A stretch of 64,000 nucleotides of DNA, taken from Haloprofundus halobius. GTDB taxonomy: Archaea; Halobacteriota; Halobacteria; Halobacteriales; Haloferacaceae. Shown piece by piece: positions 18,007-25,833 of this stretch (position 1 is the first letter of the stretch; every line of letters starts with the position of its first letter). A program made the position numbers and the translations under genes. The stretch is from NCBI RefSeq assembly GCF_020097835.1, contig NZ_CP083666.1:1240001-1304000 (forward strand), written 5' to 3'. The notes under the pieces are model-generated. The model saw only the letters and a program-made list of their open reading frames with translations. It was not told the origin of the DNA and made no database searches.

Positions 18007-18813
18007 ATGGACGACCTCGAAGCGCGCGAACGGCTAGTCGTCGACGTCGCGCACGACGGCGGCGAACTCGCACTCGACTCGTTTCGCCGGGAGCTATCGG
18101 TCGAGACGAAAGCAGGACCGATGGACGCCGTCACGCAAGTCGACCGAGACGTACAGCGACGTATCGTCGATCGAATCGCCGAGCGGTTTCCCGAAGACGG
18201 CATCGTCGGCGAGGAGGACGGCGCGGCGAAACGCGTTCCCGAAACCGGAATCGCGTGGATCATCGACCCCATCGACGGGACGAACAACTACGTCGCCGGC
18301 GACAGACGGTGGGCGACGAGCGTCGCACTCGTCGAGGACGGCGAGCCACGGGCCGCGGCGAACTATCTCCCGGCGACGAACGATAGTTACGTCGCGACTC
18401 CGGACGGAGTGTTGCGGAACGACGACTCGATGAGCGTGAGCGACACTACGGACCTGAAAACGTTTACTGTCGACCCCGTATTCGGTCTGAGCGCCCCCGA
18501 GCGTCGCGAACTCGCTCGGGTCTCGGAGACCATCGTCACGGAGTTCGGCGACTTGCGTCGCGTTGGAAGCGGCCAGACGACGCTGTCGATGGTCGCCAGC
18601 AGCGAGTTGGACGCGGCGGTGTCGACGGTCGAACTCTCTCCTTGGGACACGATTGCGGGTGTGCATCTCGTCCGACGAGGAGGTGGGACGGTAACAGATT
18701 TGACCGGCGAGCGGTGGCGACACGACTCCGAGGGACTACTGGCCTCCAACGGAACTGCGCACGACGAACTCGTTGAGGCGTTCGGAACGTACGGGGGGAC
18801 CGAGCGGACGTAG
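18007..18813 (+). CDS. Inositol monophosphatase/fructose-bisphosphatase family phosphatase
   Basis: 268-residue Mg-dependent, Li-sensitive type phosphatase fold. In archaea such enzymes act on inositol phosphate, FBP, PAP or NADP. Motifs seen: GEED near residue 68, WIIDPIDGTNNYVAG near 80-94 (metal site) and SPWDTIAGVHLVRRGGG near 212-228 (second signature). GSGQTT precedes the last. The length is usual. Substrate cannot be told from sequence. The start ATG at 18007 follows the 56-residue gene closely, so co-transcription is likely. Confidence 0.85.
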   Translation: MDDLEARERLVVDVAHDGGELALDSFRRELSVETKAGPMDAVTQVDRDVQRRIVDRIAERFPEDGIVGEEDGAAKRVPETGIAWIIDPIDGTNNYVAGDRRWATSVALVEDGEPRAAANYLPATNDSYVATPDGVLRNDDSMSVSDTTDLKTFTVDPVFGLSAPERRELARVSETIVTEFGDLRRVGSGQTTLSMVASSELDAAVSTVELSPWDTIAGVHLVRRGGGTVTDLTGERWRHDSEGLLASNGTAHDELVEAFGTYGGTERT

Positions 18814-18829
18814 CAGTACGAGTAGCGGG

Positions 18830-19168
18830 TTAGGAAGAGAGCTGTGAAACTAGCGACTCGAGCGCCGACTTCTCCTGAACGCCGACGACGCGTTCGGCCG
18901 CCTCGCCGTTCGCGTAGAACTCCAGCGTCGGGACGCTCCGCACTCCTGCGGACTGAGCGAGTTGCTGGTGTTCGTCGATGTCGAGTTTCGCGACGATGGC
19001 CTCGGTCTCGGCGGCCAGTTCTTCGAGCGTCGGTTCGAGCATCTTACACGGACCACACCAGTCGGCGTAGTAGTCGACGATGACGACGTCGTTCTCTGCG
19101 AGGATGGATTCGAGATGGGATTCGCCCTCGACGTATACTGGCTTCTCGCTACTTGTTGGCGTGCTCAT
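18830..19168 (-). CDS. Thioredoxin
   Basis: 112 residues, standard length. The redox motif is ADWCGPCKMLEPTL near residues 35-48 with the cis-Pro loop in VRSVPTLEFYANG. It is a cytoplasmic dithiol-disulfide oxidoreductase. About 15 extra N-terminal residues (MSTPTSSEKPVYVEGES) precede the fold, as often in haloarchaea. It converges on the IMPase-family gene with a 16-base gap. No reductase gene is nearby. Confidence 0.93.
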   Translation of the reverse strand: MSTPTSSEKPVYVEGESHLESILAENDVVIVDYYADWCGPCKMLEPTLEELAAETEAIVAKLDIDEHQQLAQSAGVRSVPTLEFYANGEAAERVVGVQEKSALESLVSQLSS

Positions 19169-19235
19169 GTACGTTTGGTTAGTCGGTCAGCACTCATAAG
19201 GGTTGAGCAGTTTGTCACCACTGCTGCACCACCGA

Positions 19236-19898
19236 TCACGACACCGAATACCGAAGCAACACGCCGTCGTCGACGCGTTCGACGGAGTCGAGCGAGAGCG
19301 CGGGGTACTCCTCGACGAACCCCTCGCCGTCCGCGAGCGTCGGCGCGTCGCGGCCGCCGATGATCTTCGACCCGACGTAGATGGAGAGTTCGTCGACGAG
19401 CGCCGCCTCGAACAGCGAGAAGATGAGTTCGCCGCCGCCTTCGACCATGAGTCGGTCAACACCTTCGGCTTCGAGCGACTCGAACGCCGCCGAGAGGTCG
19501 ACTCGGCTCTCGCCCGCGACGACGATAGTCGCACCGCGAGCACGCAACTCGTCGAGACGGTCCGTCGACGCCGATTCGGAGACGAGTAGGTACGTGACCG
19601 CTTCGTCGTCGAGAACCCGGGCGTCGAGCGGTGTGCGTGCGCTGGAGTCGGCGACGACGCGGGCGGGGGTCTCCGGGCGGCCGTTCTCGCGTCGCTCGAT
19701 CCGTCGGCGGTCGGCGTCAAGTGTGAGATGGGGGTCGTCGGCGAGCACCGTTCCGACGCCGACCATCACGGCGTCGCTCTCGGCGCGGAGGTGGTCGACG
19801 CGCTCGAAGTCGTCCTCACCGCTGATGACGACCTGCTCGCGCCGCCGTGAGGAGAGTTTACCGTCGGCGCTCGTCGCTGCGTTGACCACCACGTGCAT
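19236..19898 (-). CDS. arfC: 2,5-diamino-6-(ribosylamino)pyrimidinone 5'-phosphate reductase
   Basis: 220-residue RibD C-terminal-type reductase. It uses NADPH to reduce the ribose of the riboflavin precursor, the archaeal order of the pathway. Seen: VVVNAATSADGKLSSRRRE at the N terminus, VMVGVGTVLADDPHLT near 45-60, and LMVEGGGELIFSLFEAALVDE near 155-175. There is no deaminase domain, as expected for archaea. It is transcribed with or near the thioredoxin (67-base gap) without functional link. Confident family call. Confidence 0.88.
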   Translation of the reverse strand: MHVVVNAATSADGKLSSRRREQVVISGEDDFERVDHLRAESDAVMVGVGTVLADDPHLTLDADRRRIERRENGRPETPARVVADSSARTPLDARVLDDEAVTYLLVSESASTDRLDELRARGATIVVAGESRVDLSAAFESLEAEGVDRLMVEGGGELIFSLFEAALVDELSIYVGSKIIGGRDAPTLADGEGFVEEYPALSLDSVERVDDGVLLRYSVS

Positions 19899-20027
19899 GT
19901 CCGAGGACTGGTCGGCCGACGGGATGCTCCTTTCGGTACTCGCGTCGGTAACCGTTCAGAACTCCTCGGAGTACCGACACGGGGTTTCCAGCAAAACACT
20001 AAGTATCGTCTCCGAGAATCGTGTACA

Positions 20028-21071
20028 ATGCCACCACGCGTTCTCATGTTGGGATGGGGTTTCCCGCCGAACGTCGCCGGCGGTCTGGACACGCACGTCG
20101 GCGCGCTGTTTGATGGGCTCGAAGAGACGGACATCGAGGTTGAACTGATGCTCCCGGCAGAGTACGCCCCCGAGGGCCGCGAGAACATCGTCGGCGTACC
20201 GACGGGCGACGGCGACATCGTCACGCGGATCGGCCGCATCAGCAAGCGATTCGCCGAGCGCGCACCCGAGTTCGACATCGTCCACACCCACGACTGGTTC
20301 GGCTACGGCCCAGCGTCGCGCGCGAAACAGCAGGCTGACGTGACGTGGGTGACGACGTTCCACTCGCTCTCGTCGGACCGCAACATCGACCCGCCGCAGC
20401 GCGAACTGGAGACCGAACGCCGCGTCACCGACCGCTCGGACCACCTCCTCTCTGTGAGCCATCTCCTCGCAGGGAATCTAAAAGAGGAGTACGGTGGCGA
20501 GTCGACAGTCATCCACAACGGCTTTTCGACGCCCGACACCACCGGCCGCGACTACAAGGCGGAGTTGGGAATCGAGGGGCCGATGCTGTTGTACGTCGGC
20601 CGCCACACCGACCAGAAAGGCATCGCACACCTGCTGTACGCCATCAAGAAGCTCCGGGACTCCGAGGTGACGCTCGTCGTCGGTGGGAAAGGCCACCTGA
20701 CCGACCAACTGAAGCGGTTCGCCGAACTGCTCGGCGTCGAAGACCAGGTGAACTTCGTCGGCTACGTTCCCGAGGAGGCGCTCGGCGACTACTACGCGTC
20801 GGCCGACGTGTTCGTCTCGCCGTCGCTGGCCGAACCGTTCGGTATCACTATCACCGAGGCGCTGGAAGTGGGGACCCACGTCGTCGCTACAGACTGCGGC
20901 GTCGCCGAGATTCTCCCCGACGACTGTCTCGTCGAAGTCGACCCGGACTCGGACTCCATCGCCGACGGCATCGAGGAGGCGCTCTCGCGCGACGAACCGC
21001 CGCAGTACGAGCGCCGTGGCTGGGACGAAGTCGTCGAGGAGACGGCGGACTACTATCGAAAACTCGCCTGA
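20028..21071 (+). CDS. GT4-family glycosyltransferase
   Basis: 347-residue retaining glycosyltransferase with two Rossmann domains. Seen: LMLGWGFPPNVAGGLDTHVG at the N terminus (donor/acceptor loop), FDIVHTHDWFGYGPA near 90, NGFSTPDTTG near 170, LLYVGRHTDQKGIAHLL near 195, and the E-x7-E nucleotide-sugar motif in SLAEPFGITITEALEVGTHV near 270. ATG 20028 is chosen because it begins right at the fold; an upstream in-frame start at 19893 would overlap arfC. It diverges from arfC. The N terminus recalls glycogen/starch-synthase-like enzymes, but the acceptor is unknown. Confidence 0.86.
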   Translation: MPPRVLMLGWGFPPNVAGGLDTHVGALFDGLEETDIEVELMLPAEYAPEGRENIVGVPTGDGDIVTRIGRISKRFAERAPEFDIVHTHDWFGYGPASRAKQQADVTWVTTFHSLSSDRNIDPPQRELETERRVTDRSDHLLSVSHLLAGNLKEEYGGESTVIHNGFSTPDTTGRDYKAELGIEGPMLLYVGRHTDQKGIAHLLYAIKKLRDSEVTLVVGGKGHLTDQLKRFAELLGVEDQVNFVGYVPEEALGDYYASADVFVSPSLAEPFGITITEALEVGTHVVATDCGVAEILPDDCLVEVDPDSDSIADGIEEALSRDEPPQYERRGWDEVVEETADYYRKLA

Positions 21072-21095
21072 GCTGTCGCCGAACCGCTCGGACGG

Positions 21096-21446
21096 TCAGT
21101 CGTCGCCGCGGTAGAGTTCGACGTGCGTGACGGGGTCGGGATGCAGAATCCGTATCCCGTCTGCGGTCATCGAGACGCCCTTCTTTTTCGGTGCACTGCT
21201 GCGCTGGTATGGACTGTCATCGGAACTCTGGTACGGACTGTCGCTGTCGGCACTCGACTGGTACGGACTGTCGCGCGACTGATACGGACTGTCGTCCCGT
21301 CGCGATCGGTCGAACCCCTCCGGCGGCAGGTAGATTCGTTCTGCCGACTCCGAACGGACGACGACGGCGATAGCTCGGTCGCCGACCACGTCGATGGTCG
21401 TCTCGCCGTCCTCGTCGATCTGTGTCTCGAACGCGAACTCGTCCAT
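21096..21446 (-). CDS. Small acidic protein with SPYQ repeats
   Basis: 116 residues from the ATG at 21446. N-terminal strand block (FAFETQIDEDGETTIDVVGD), then RIYLPPEGF, then four copies of a hexapeptide: DSPYQS, DSPYQS, DSPYQS, DSPYQR, separated by short Ser/Asp spacers, and a final GIRILHPDPVTHVELYRGD strand. Tyr/Gln/Ser-rich short repeats look like a flexible interaction linker or a target of modification. It lies between a glycosyltransferase and the rpa1 operon, which points away from it. Not a family I can name. Confidence 0.7.
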   Translation of the reverse strand: MDEFAFETQIDEDGETTIDVVGDRAIAVVVRSESAERIYLPPEGFDRSRRDDSPYQSRDSPYQSSADSDSPYQSSDDSPYQRSSAPKKKGVSMTADGIRILHPDPVTHVELYRGDD

Positions 21447-21513
21447 GCGCAACAGTCTCAGTGACGTTACTTAGGCGTTTGTCCGGTCGCCGACCACGTC
21501 GATGGTCGTCTCG
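21376..21513. repeat. Exact 30-bp direct repeat, one copy genic and one in the rpa1 promoter region
   Basis: The 30 bases beginning CGGTCGCCGACCACGTCGAT occur at 21376-21405, inside the SPYQ gene where they encode TTIDVVGDR-type residues, and again at 21484-21513 in the spacer between that gene and rpa1. The starts are 108 bases apart. The second copy ends 18 bases before the TATA element of rpa1. This looks like a local duplication that left a coding fragment upstream of rpa1. Confidence 0.8.
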
Positions 21514-21531
21514 CGCCCGCGCGTGCAACGC

Positions 21532-21538
21532 TTTTTAA
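21532..21538 (+). promoter_or_regulatory. TATA box of the rpa1 operon
   Basis: TTTTTAA, centred 28 bases before the ATG at 21563, implying a leaderless rpa1 transcript. Confidence 0.55.
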
Positions 21539-21562
21539 CACAGCGGGTCGAAACTCTTTCCG

Positions 21563-22870
21563 ATGCAAGTAGACGACCATGCCGAGGAGCTCGCCTCCGC
21601 TCTCGGCGTCGACAAAGAGGAGGTCACACGCGACTTGGAGAACCTGCTGCAGTACAGCGTCCCCATCGAGGAAGCCAAACAGAGCGTCCGCCGGAAGTAC
21701 GGCGGGAGCGGCGGTGGCGGCGCGACCCCGACCTCGAAGAGCGTCGCCGACATCACTCCCGAGGACGGGAGCGTGACAGTAACTGCGAAGGTGCTCACCG
21801 TCGGGACGCGCTCGATTCGCTATCAGGGCAAAGACCAGACGATTCGAGAGGGTGAACTCGCCGACGAGTCCGGAAAAATCTCGTACACCGCATGGACCGA
21901 CTTCGGCTTCGAGGCCGGAGACACCATCACTATCGGCAACGCGAACGTCCGCGAGTGGGACGGACGACCCGAACTGAACCTCGGCGAGAGCAGCAGCGTC
22001 GCCGTCGCCTCCGAGTCGATTGCAACCGACTACGAGGTCGGCGGCGACTCGACGCTCCTCGACCTCGAACCGGGCGACCGCGGCCGCAACGTCGAGGTGC
22101 AAGTCCTCGAAGTCGAAGAGCGAACGATCGACGGACGCGACGGCGAGACCGAGATTCTCTCGGGCGTCCTCGCCGACGAGTCTGCTCGGCTGCCCTTCAC
22201 CGACTGGAACCCTCGCGCGGAGGTCACAGAGGGCGCGAACCTCCGCATCGAAGATGTGTACATCCGCGAGTTCCGCGGCGTCCCCTCCGTGAACCTCTCG
22301 GAGTTCACCACCGTCACCGAACTCGCCGACCCGGTCGAGGTCAGAGACGCCGCACCGCGGATGCGAATCGACGAGGCCGTCGACGCCGGCGGGATGTTCG
22401 ACGTCGAACTCGTCGGCAACGTCATCGCCGTCCGCGACGGCTCCGGCCTCATCGAGCGCTGTCCGGAGTGCGGCCGTGTCGTCCAGAACGGGCAGTGCCG
22501 CAGCCACGGTAACGTCGACGGCGAGGACGACCTTCGCGTGAAGGCGATTCTCGACGACGGCACCGATACGGTGACTGTCGTCCTCGACGCCGAGGCGACG
22601 AGCGAAGTGTACGGCGGCGGCATCGAAGACGCGAAACAGGCCGCCCGAGACGCGATGGACAAGGAGGTCGTCGCCGACGACATCCGCGAGAAGCTCGTCG
22701 GCCTCGAACACCGCGTCCGCGGCAACCTCTCGGTCGACGAGTACGGCGCGAACCTCGACGCCAGTGAGTTCGAGGAGACCGACGACGACCCGACCGAACG
22801 TGCCAGAAGCGTCCTCGCGGACCTCACGGCCGCCGACTCCTCGACCGCGAACGAGGAGGTGGCGCGATGA
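21563..22870 (+). CDS. rpa1: Replication protein A large subunit
   Basis: 435-residue single-stranded-DNA-binding protein. It carries three OB-fold blocks (around residues 70-165, 175-275 and 285-390) and a zinc finger embedded in the last (RCPECGRVVQNGQCRSHGN near 299-317, Cys/Cys/Cys/His). The N terminus (LASALGVDKEEVTRDLENLL) is the small helical domain usual in haloarchaeal RPA. It acts in replication, repair and recombination. It overlaps the next gene by four bases (ATGA). The order RPA, RPA-associated protein, phosphoesterase is that known for rpa operons of Haloferax volcanii. Confidence 0.92.
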   Translation: MQVDDHAEELASALGVDKEEVTRDLENLLQYSVPIEEAKQSVRRKYGGSGGGGATPTSKSVADITPEDGSVTVTAKVLTVGTRSIRYQGKDQTIREGELADESGKISYTAWTDFGFEAGDTITIGNANVREWDGRPELNLGESSSVAVASESIATDYEVGGDSTLLDLEPGDRGRNVEVQVLEVEERTIDGRDGETEILSGVLADESARLPFTDWNPRAEVTEGANLRIEDVYIREFRGVPSVNLSEFTTVTELADPVEVRDAAPRMRIDEAVDAGGMFDVELVGNVIAVRDGSGLIERCPECGRVVQNGQCRSHGNVDGEDDLRVKAILDDGTDTVTVVLDAEATSEVYGGGIEDAKQAARDAMDKEVVADDIREKLVGLEHRVRGNLSVDEYGANLDASEFEETDDDPTERARSVLADLTAADSSTANEEVAR

Positions 22871-24639
22871 GCGCCGACGCGCCGGGTCGACGTGAAGTCG
22901 CCTACCGCCTGTTCGCCGCCGAGTACGACGACGCCTCGCTGTCGTACTCCGAGAGCGACGAGGAACGAGCACCGAACTACGTCGTCACGCCAACGGGCGC
23001 GCGAGTCAACCGCCTGTTCGCCGTCGGCGTGCTGACCGAGGTCGAACAGGTCAACGAGGACGTGCTCCGCGGCCGCGTCGCCGACCCGACGGGCGCGTTC
23101 GTCACCTACGCCGGGCAGTACCAACCGGAGGCGATGGCCTTCATCGACCGGACGACGCCGCCGGCGTTCGTCGCGCTCACGGGGAAAGCCAGAACGTTCG
23201 AACCTGAAGACTCCGACCGCGTGTTCACCTCGGTTCGCCCCGAGAGCGTCAACGCCGTCGACGCCGACACGCGCGACCGCTGGGTCGTCTCGACAGCCGA
23301 GGCGACGCTCCGCCGCGTCGCCGCCTTCGACGCGGCGCTCGCCGACGACCGACGCGGCGACGACCTCGAACGCGCGCTGCTCGAGGCGGGTGTCGACGAG
23401 ACGCTCGCCGCGGGCGTCCCGCGCGCCATCGACCACTACGGAACGACGACGGCGTATCTCGAAGCCGTTCGACAGTTGGCCGTCGACGCGCTCGAACTCG
23501 TCGCGGGCGACCGCGACGAGGTCCGACCGCTGACCGTCGACCCTTCGGAGGGCGAACCGACCGAACTCGGTCCGCTCCCCGCGGACGTGGAGCGACCCGA
23601 CCTCTCGGTCGTTGCCGTCGAAACGTCGGAGTCGACGCCCTCCGACGTCGCCGAATCCGAAGGTACCGAGTCCACGGAACCCGCAGAGACCGTCGAAGCG
23701 ACCGCCGGGACCGAGTCGGGCACCGAAGCCGACGCCGGCACCGAGACCGCCTCGACGGAGTTGACGGAGACGACCGACCCGGTCGCCGAGGGGTCGACCG
23801 CCGCGGGGTCCACCGAGTCGATGGTCGACGAGTCGCCCGCGGACACCGCCGCCGAACCCGCCGAAGCGGTCGCCCCCGACAGACAGGAGACGACGGCCGC
23901 CTCGACGGAAACCGAACCGGCGGAGACCGATCCCGACTCCGCCGACGCCGACGCCGATGGGGAATCCGAGACGACCGAGGAGACCGAACCCGACAGCGCA
24001 GGCGGCCTCGGTGACTTCGACGACACGTCGAGCGACCTCGACGAATCGGCCGAAGGTACAGAGGTGTCCGACGAATCTGAGAGCGACGAAAACGACCTCG
24101 GTGACTTCGACGACGGCATGTACGAACTCGACGAGAAGGAGCGCCAAGAGGTCGAATCGGAGTTCGGCACCGAGTTCACGAGCGGCGCGGAGGTCGACGA
24201 CCCCGGCGAGGCCGACATCGACGTCCAGACCGACGAGAGAGCGTCAGAGGACGTCGAAGAACCCGTCGCTGCCGAAACGAGCGCCACCGGTTCGACCGAA
24301 TCGGTCGTCGACGAGACGGCCGAGGAAACGGACGACGTCGCCGCCGAACCCGCGGAGGCCGCCGCACCGGAGACGGACGACGTCTCCACCGACGCCGACG
24401 ACACGGACGACGAAGCCGACGACGCGACCGAACCGCTGGACGAAGCGGACCTGAAAGCCGCGGCCGTCGACGCCATGTCCGAGTTGGACGACGGCGACGG
24501 CGCCGAACGTGAGAAAGTCGTCGCCGCCGTGGTCGACGAGTACGGTGCCGACCCCGGCGACGTCGAGGACGCGATTCAGGACGCGCTGATGAGCGGGCAG
24601 TGTTACGAACCCGCCGACGGGAAGCTGAAAGCCATCTGA
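22867..24639 (+). CDS. rpap1: RPA-associated protein with very long acidic linker
   Basis: 590 residues. The N-terminal 200 are an OB-fold domain of the COG3390 type (APNYVVTPTGARVNRLFAVG, RVADPTGAFVTYAGQY) that partners RPA in Haloferax. The last 70 form a winged-helix-like domain (KAAAVDAMSELDDGDG, EKVVAAVVDEYG, EDAIQDALMSGQCYE). Between them run about 320 residues of Glu/Asp/Thr/Ser/Ala, with internal repeats: STESMVDESPADTAAEPAEA and STESVVDETAEE..VAAEPAEA, and GLGDFDD and DLGDFDD. Start and stop overlap both neighbours, so the three genes are translationally coupled. The linker probably lets the two ends act apart on DNA. Confidence 0.87.
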   Translation: MSADAPGRREVAYRLFAAEYDDASLSYSESDEERAPNYVVTPTGARVNRLFAVGVLTEVEQVNEDVLRGRVADPTGAFVTYAGQYQPEAMAFIDRTTPPAFVALTGKARTFEPEDSDRVFTSVRPESVNAVDADTRDRWVVSTAEATLRRVAAFDAALADDRRGDDLERALLEAGVDETLAAGVPRAIDHYGTTTAYLEAVRQLAVDALELVAGDRDEVRPLTVDPSEGEPTELGPLPADVERPDLSVVAVETSESTPSDVAESEGTESTEPAETVEATAGTESGTEADAGTETASTELTETTDPVAEGSTAAGSTESMVDESPADTAAEPAEAVAPDRQETTAASTETEPAETDPDSADADADGESETTEETEPDSAGGLGDFDDTSSDLDESAEGTEVSDESESDENDLGDFDDGMYELDEKERQEVESEFGTEFTSGAEVDDPGEADIDVQTDERASEDVEEPVAAETSATGSTESVVDETAEETDDVAAEPAEAAAPETDDVSTDADDTDDEADDATEPLDEADLKAAAVDAMSELDDGDGAEREKVVAAVVDEYGADPGDVEDAIQDALMSGQCYEPADGKLKAI

Positions 24640-25430
24640 TGGCGCGACCCGCGGTCGAACCCGTGCCGGGCGAACCGGCGGCGACTGCCGACCTCGGCGA
24701 CGAACGGGCGCTCGTCGTCGCCGATTACCACGCCGGTATCGAGGCCGGACTCCGCTACGAGCGCGGCGTCGAACTCGCGAGCAACGCCGACGCCCGCCGC
24801 GAGCGACTGCTCTCGCTTCTCGACCGCACCGAGTCGGAGAGGGTGGTCATCCTCGGCGACATCGGCCACCGCATCGGCGACCCGAAAGGTGAAGAGCGCG
24901 AGGAACTGGAGGCGCTGTTCGACGCCCTCGACACTCGCGGCGTGCCGCTGACGCTCGTCACCGGCAACCACGACGGTGGCGTCGCCGACGCCTTCGCCGA
25001 GCGAATCGACGCGACGCCCGGTGACGGCGTGCGGATGGGAGATGTCGGCTTTCTCCACGGTCACACGTGGCCGAATCGGGAGGTGCTCGGTGCCGAGACG
25101 ATTTGCATGGGCCACGAACACGTCACCGTGAAACTGCAGGATACCGTGGGTGGGAGTCGCGTCGAACCCGCGTGGCTCCGCGGTCCGCTTCGCCGCGAAG
25201 CGTTCGCCGAACGCCTCGGCGTCGAAGGTGGCCGCTCCGAGGAGTTCGACGAACTCGACTGGGCCGACCCGGAACTCGTCGTCTTCCCGGTGTTCAACGA
25301 GCGCTCCGGCGGGACGTGGGTGAACGTCGAGGGACAGGCGTTCCTCTCGCCGTTTCTGCCGGAGGGGTTGGAGTCCGGTGAACTGTACCTGCTGGACGGG
25401 ACCCGACTGGGCGACTATCGGTCGGTGTGA
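24639..25430 (+). CDS. rpe: Calcineurin-like phosphoesterase of the rpa operon
   Basis: 263-residue metallophosphoesterase. Metal-binding motifs seen: VVADYHAGIEAG near residue 28 (DxH), ILGDIGHRIG near 72 (GDxxH-like), TGNHDGG near 108 (GNHD) and MGHEHVTVKL near 163 (GHxH). The start ATG shares one base with the rpap1 stop (TGATG). Its constant place in rpa operons suggests a DNA-end or nucleotide phosphatase/nuclease role, but this is inference. The C-terminal 70 residues are a strand-rich extension seen in archaeal relatives. Confidence 0.88.
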   Translation: MARPAVEPVPGEPAATADLGDERALVVADYHAGIEAGLRYERGVELASNADARRERLLSLLDRTESERVVILGDIGHRIGDPKGEEREELEALFDALDTRGVPLTLVTGNHDGGVADAFAERIDATPGDGVRMGDVGFLHGHTWPNREVLGAETICMGHEHVTVKLQDTVGGSRVEPAWLRGPLRREAFAERLGVEGGRSEEFDELDWADPELVVFPVFNERSGGTWVNVEGQAFLSPFLPEGLESGELYLLDGTRLGDYRSV

Positions 25431-25440
25431 GCGAGCGCAA

Positions 25441-25695
25441 CTAGAGAACTCCGAGCACCGTGCCGGCCGCGAACAGGAGCGCCGACCCGACGATTAGCTC
25501 GAAGTACGGCGTTCGCTCCATCTGCTTCATCGAATCGTCGTATCTGAACAGAACCACCGCGAACAGTCCGGCACCGATGAGGAGAGACACCCACCCGAAG
25601 GGGCTTCCTCCCCTCGTCGTCTCGGCTATTCCACGCGCGAAGACGCTCGTGGCGTAAATCCCGATCGCAACTCGCACGATTCGACTGCGGTCCAT
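25441..25695 (-). CDS. Small membrane protein
   Basis: 84 residues from the ATG at 25695. Membrane-spanning stretches: VRVAIGIYATSVFARGI (weak), FGWVSLLIGAGLFAVVLF and ELIVGSALLFAAGTVLGVL, with a charged loop RYDDSMKQMERTPY between the last two. It lies head-on against the rpa operon (10-base gap) and diverges from the Lhr gene. No function recognised. Confidence 0.65.
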   Translation of the reverse strand: MDRSRIVRVAIGIYATSVFARGIAETTRGGSPFGWVSLLIGAGLFAVVLFRYDDSMKQMERTPYFELIVGSALLFAAGTVLGVL

Positions 25696-25833
25696 CGTCG
25701 AAGACGACACGCGGCCGCAGTATAAACTGCCCGACAGTATCGGCGTGGTTCGATGGCCCCCAAACGAGGACACGAACACCCGAAGACCGCCACAAGCGCA
25801 GGCCTTAACCCCCTCGCACCGCTAATCTCGTCA

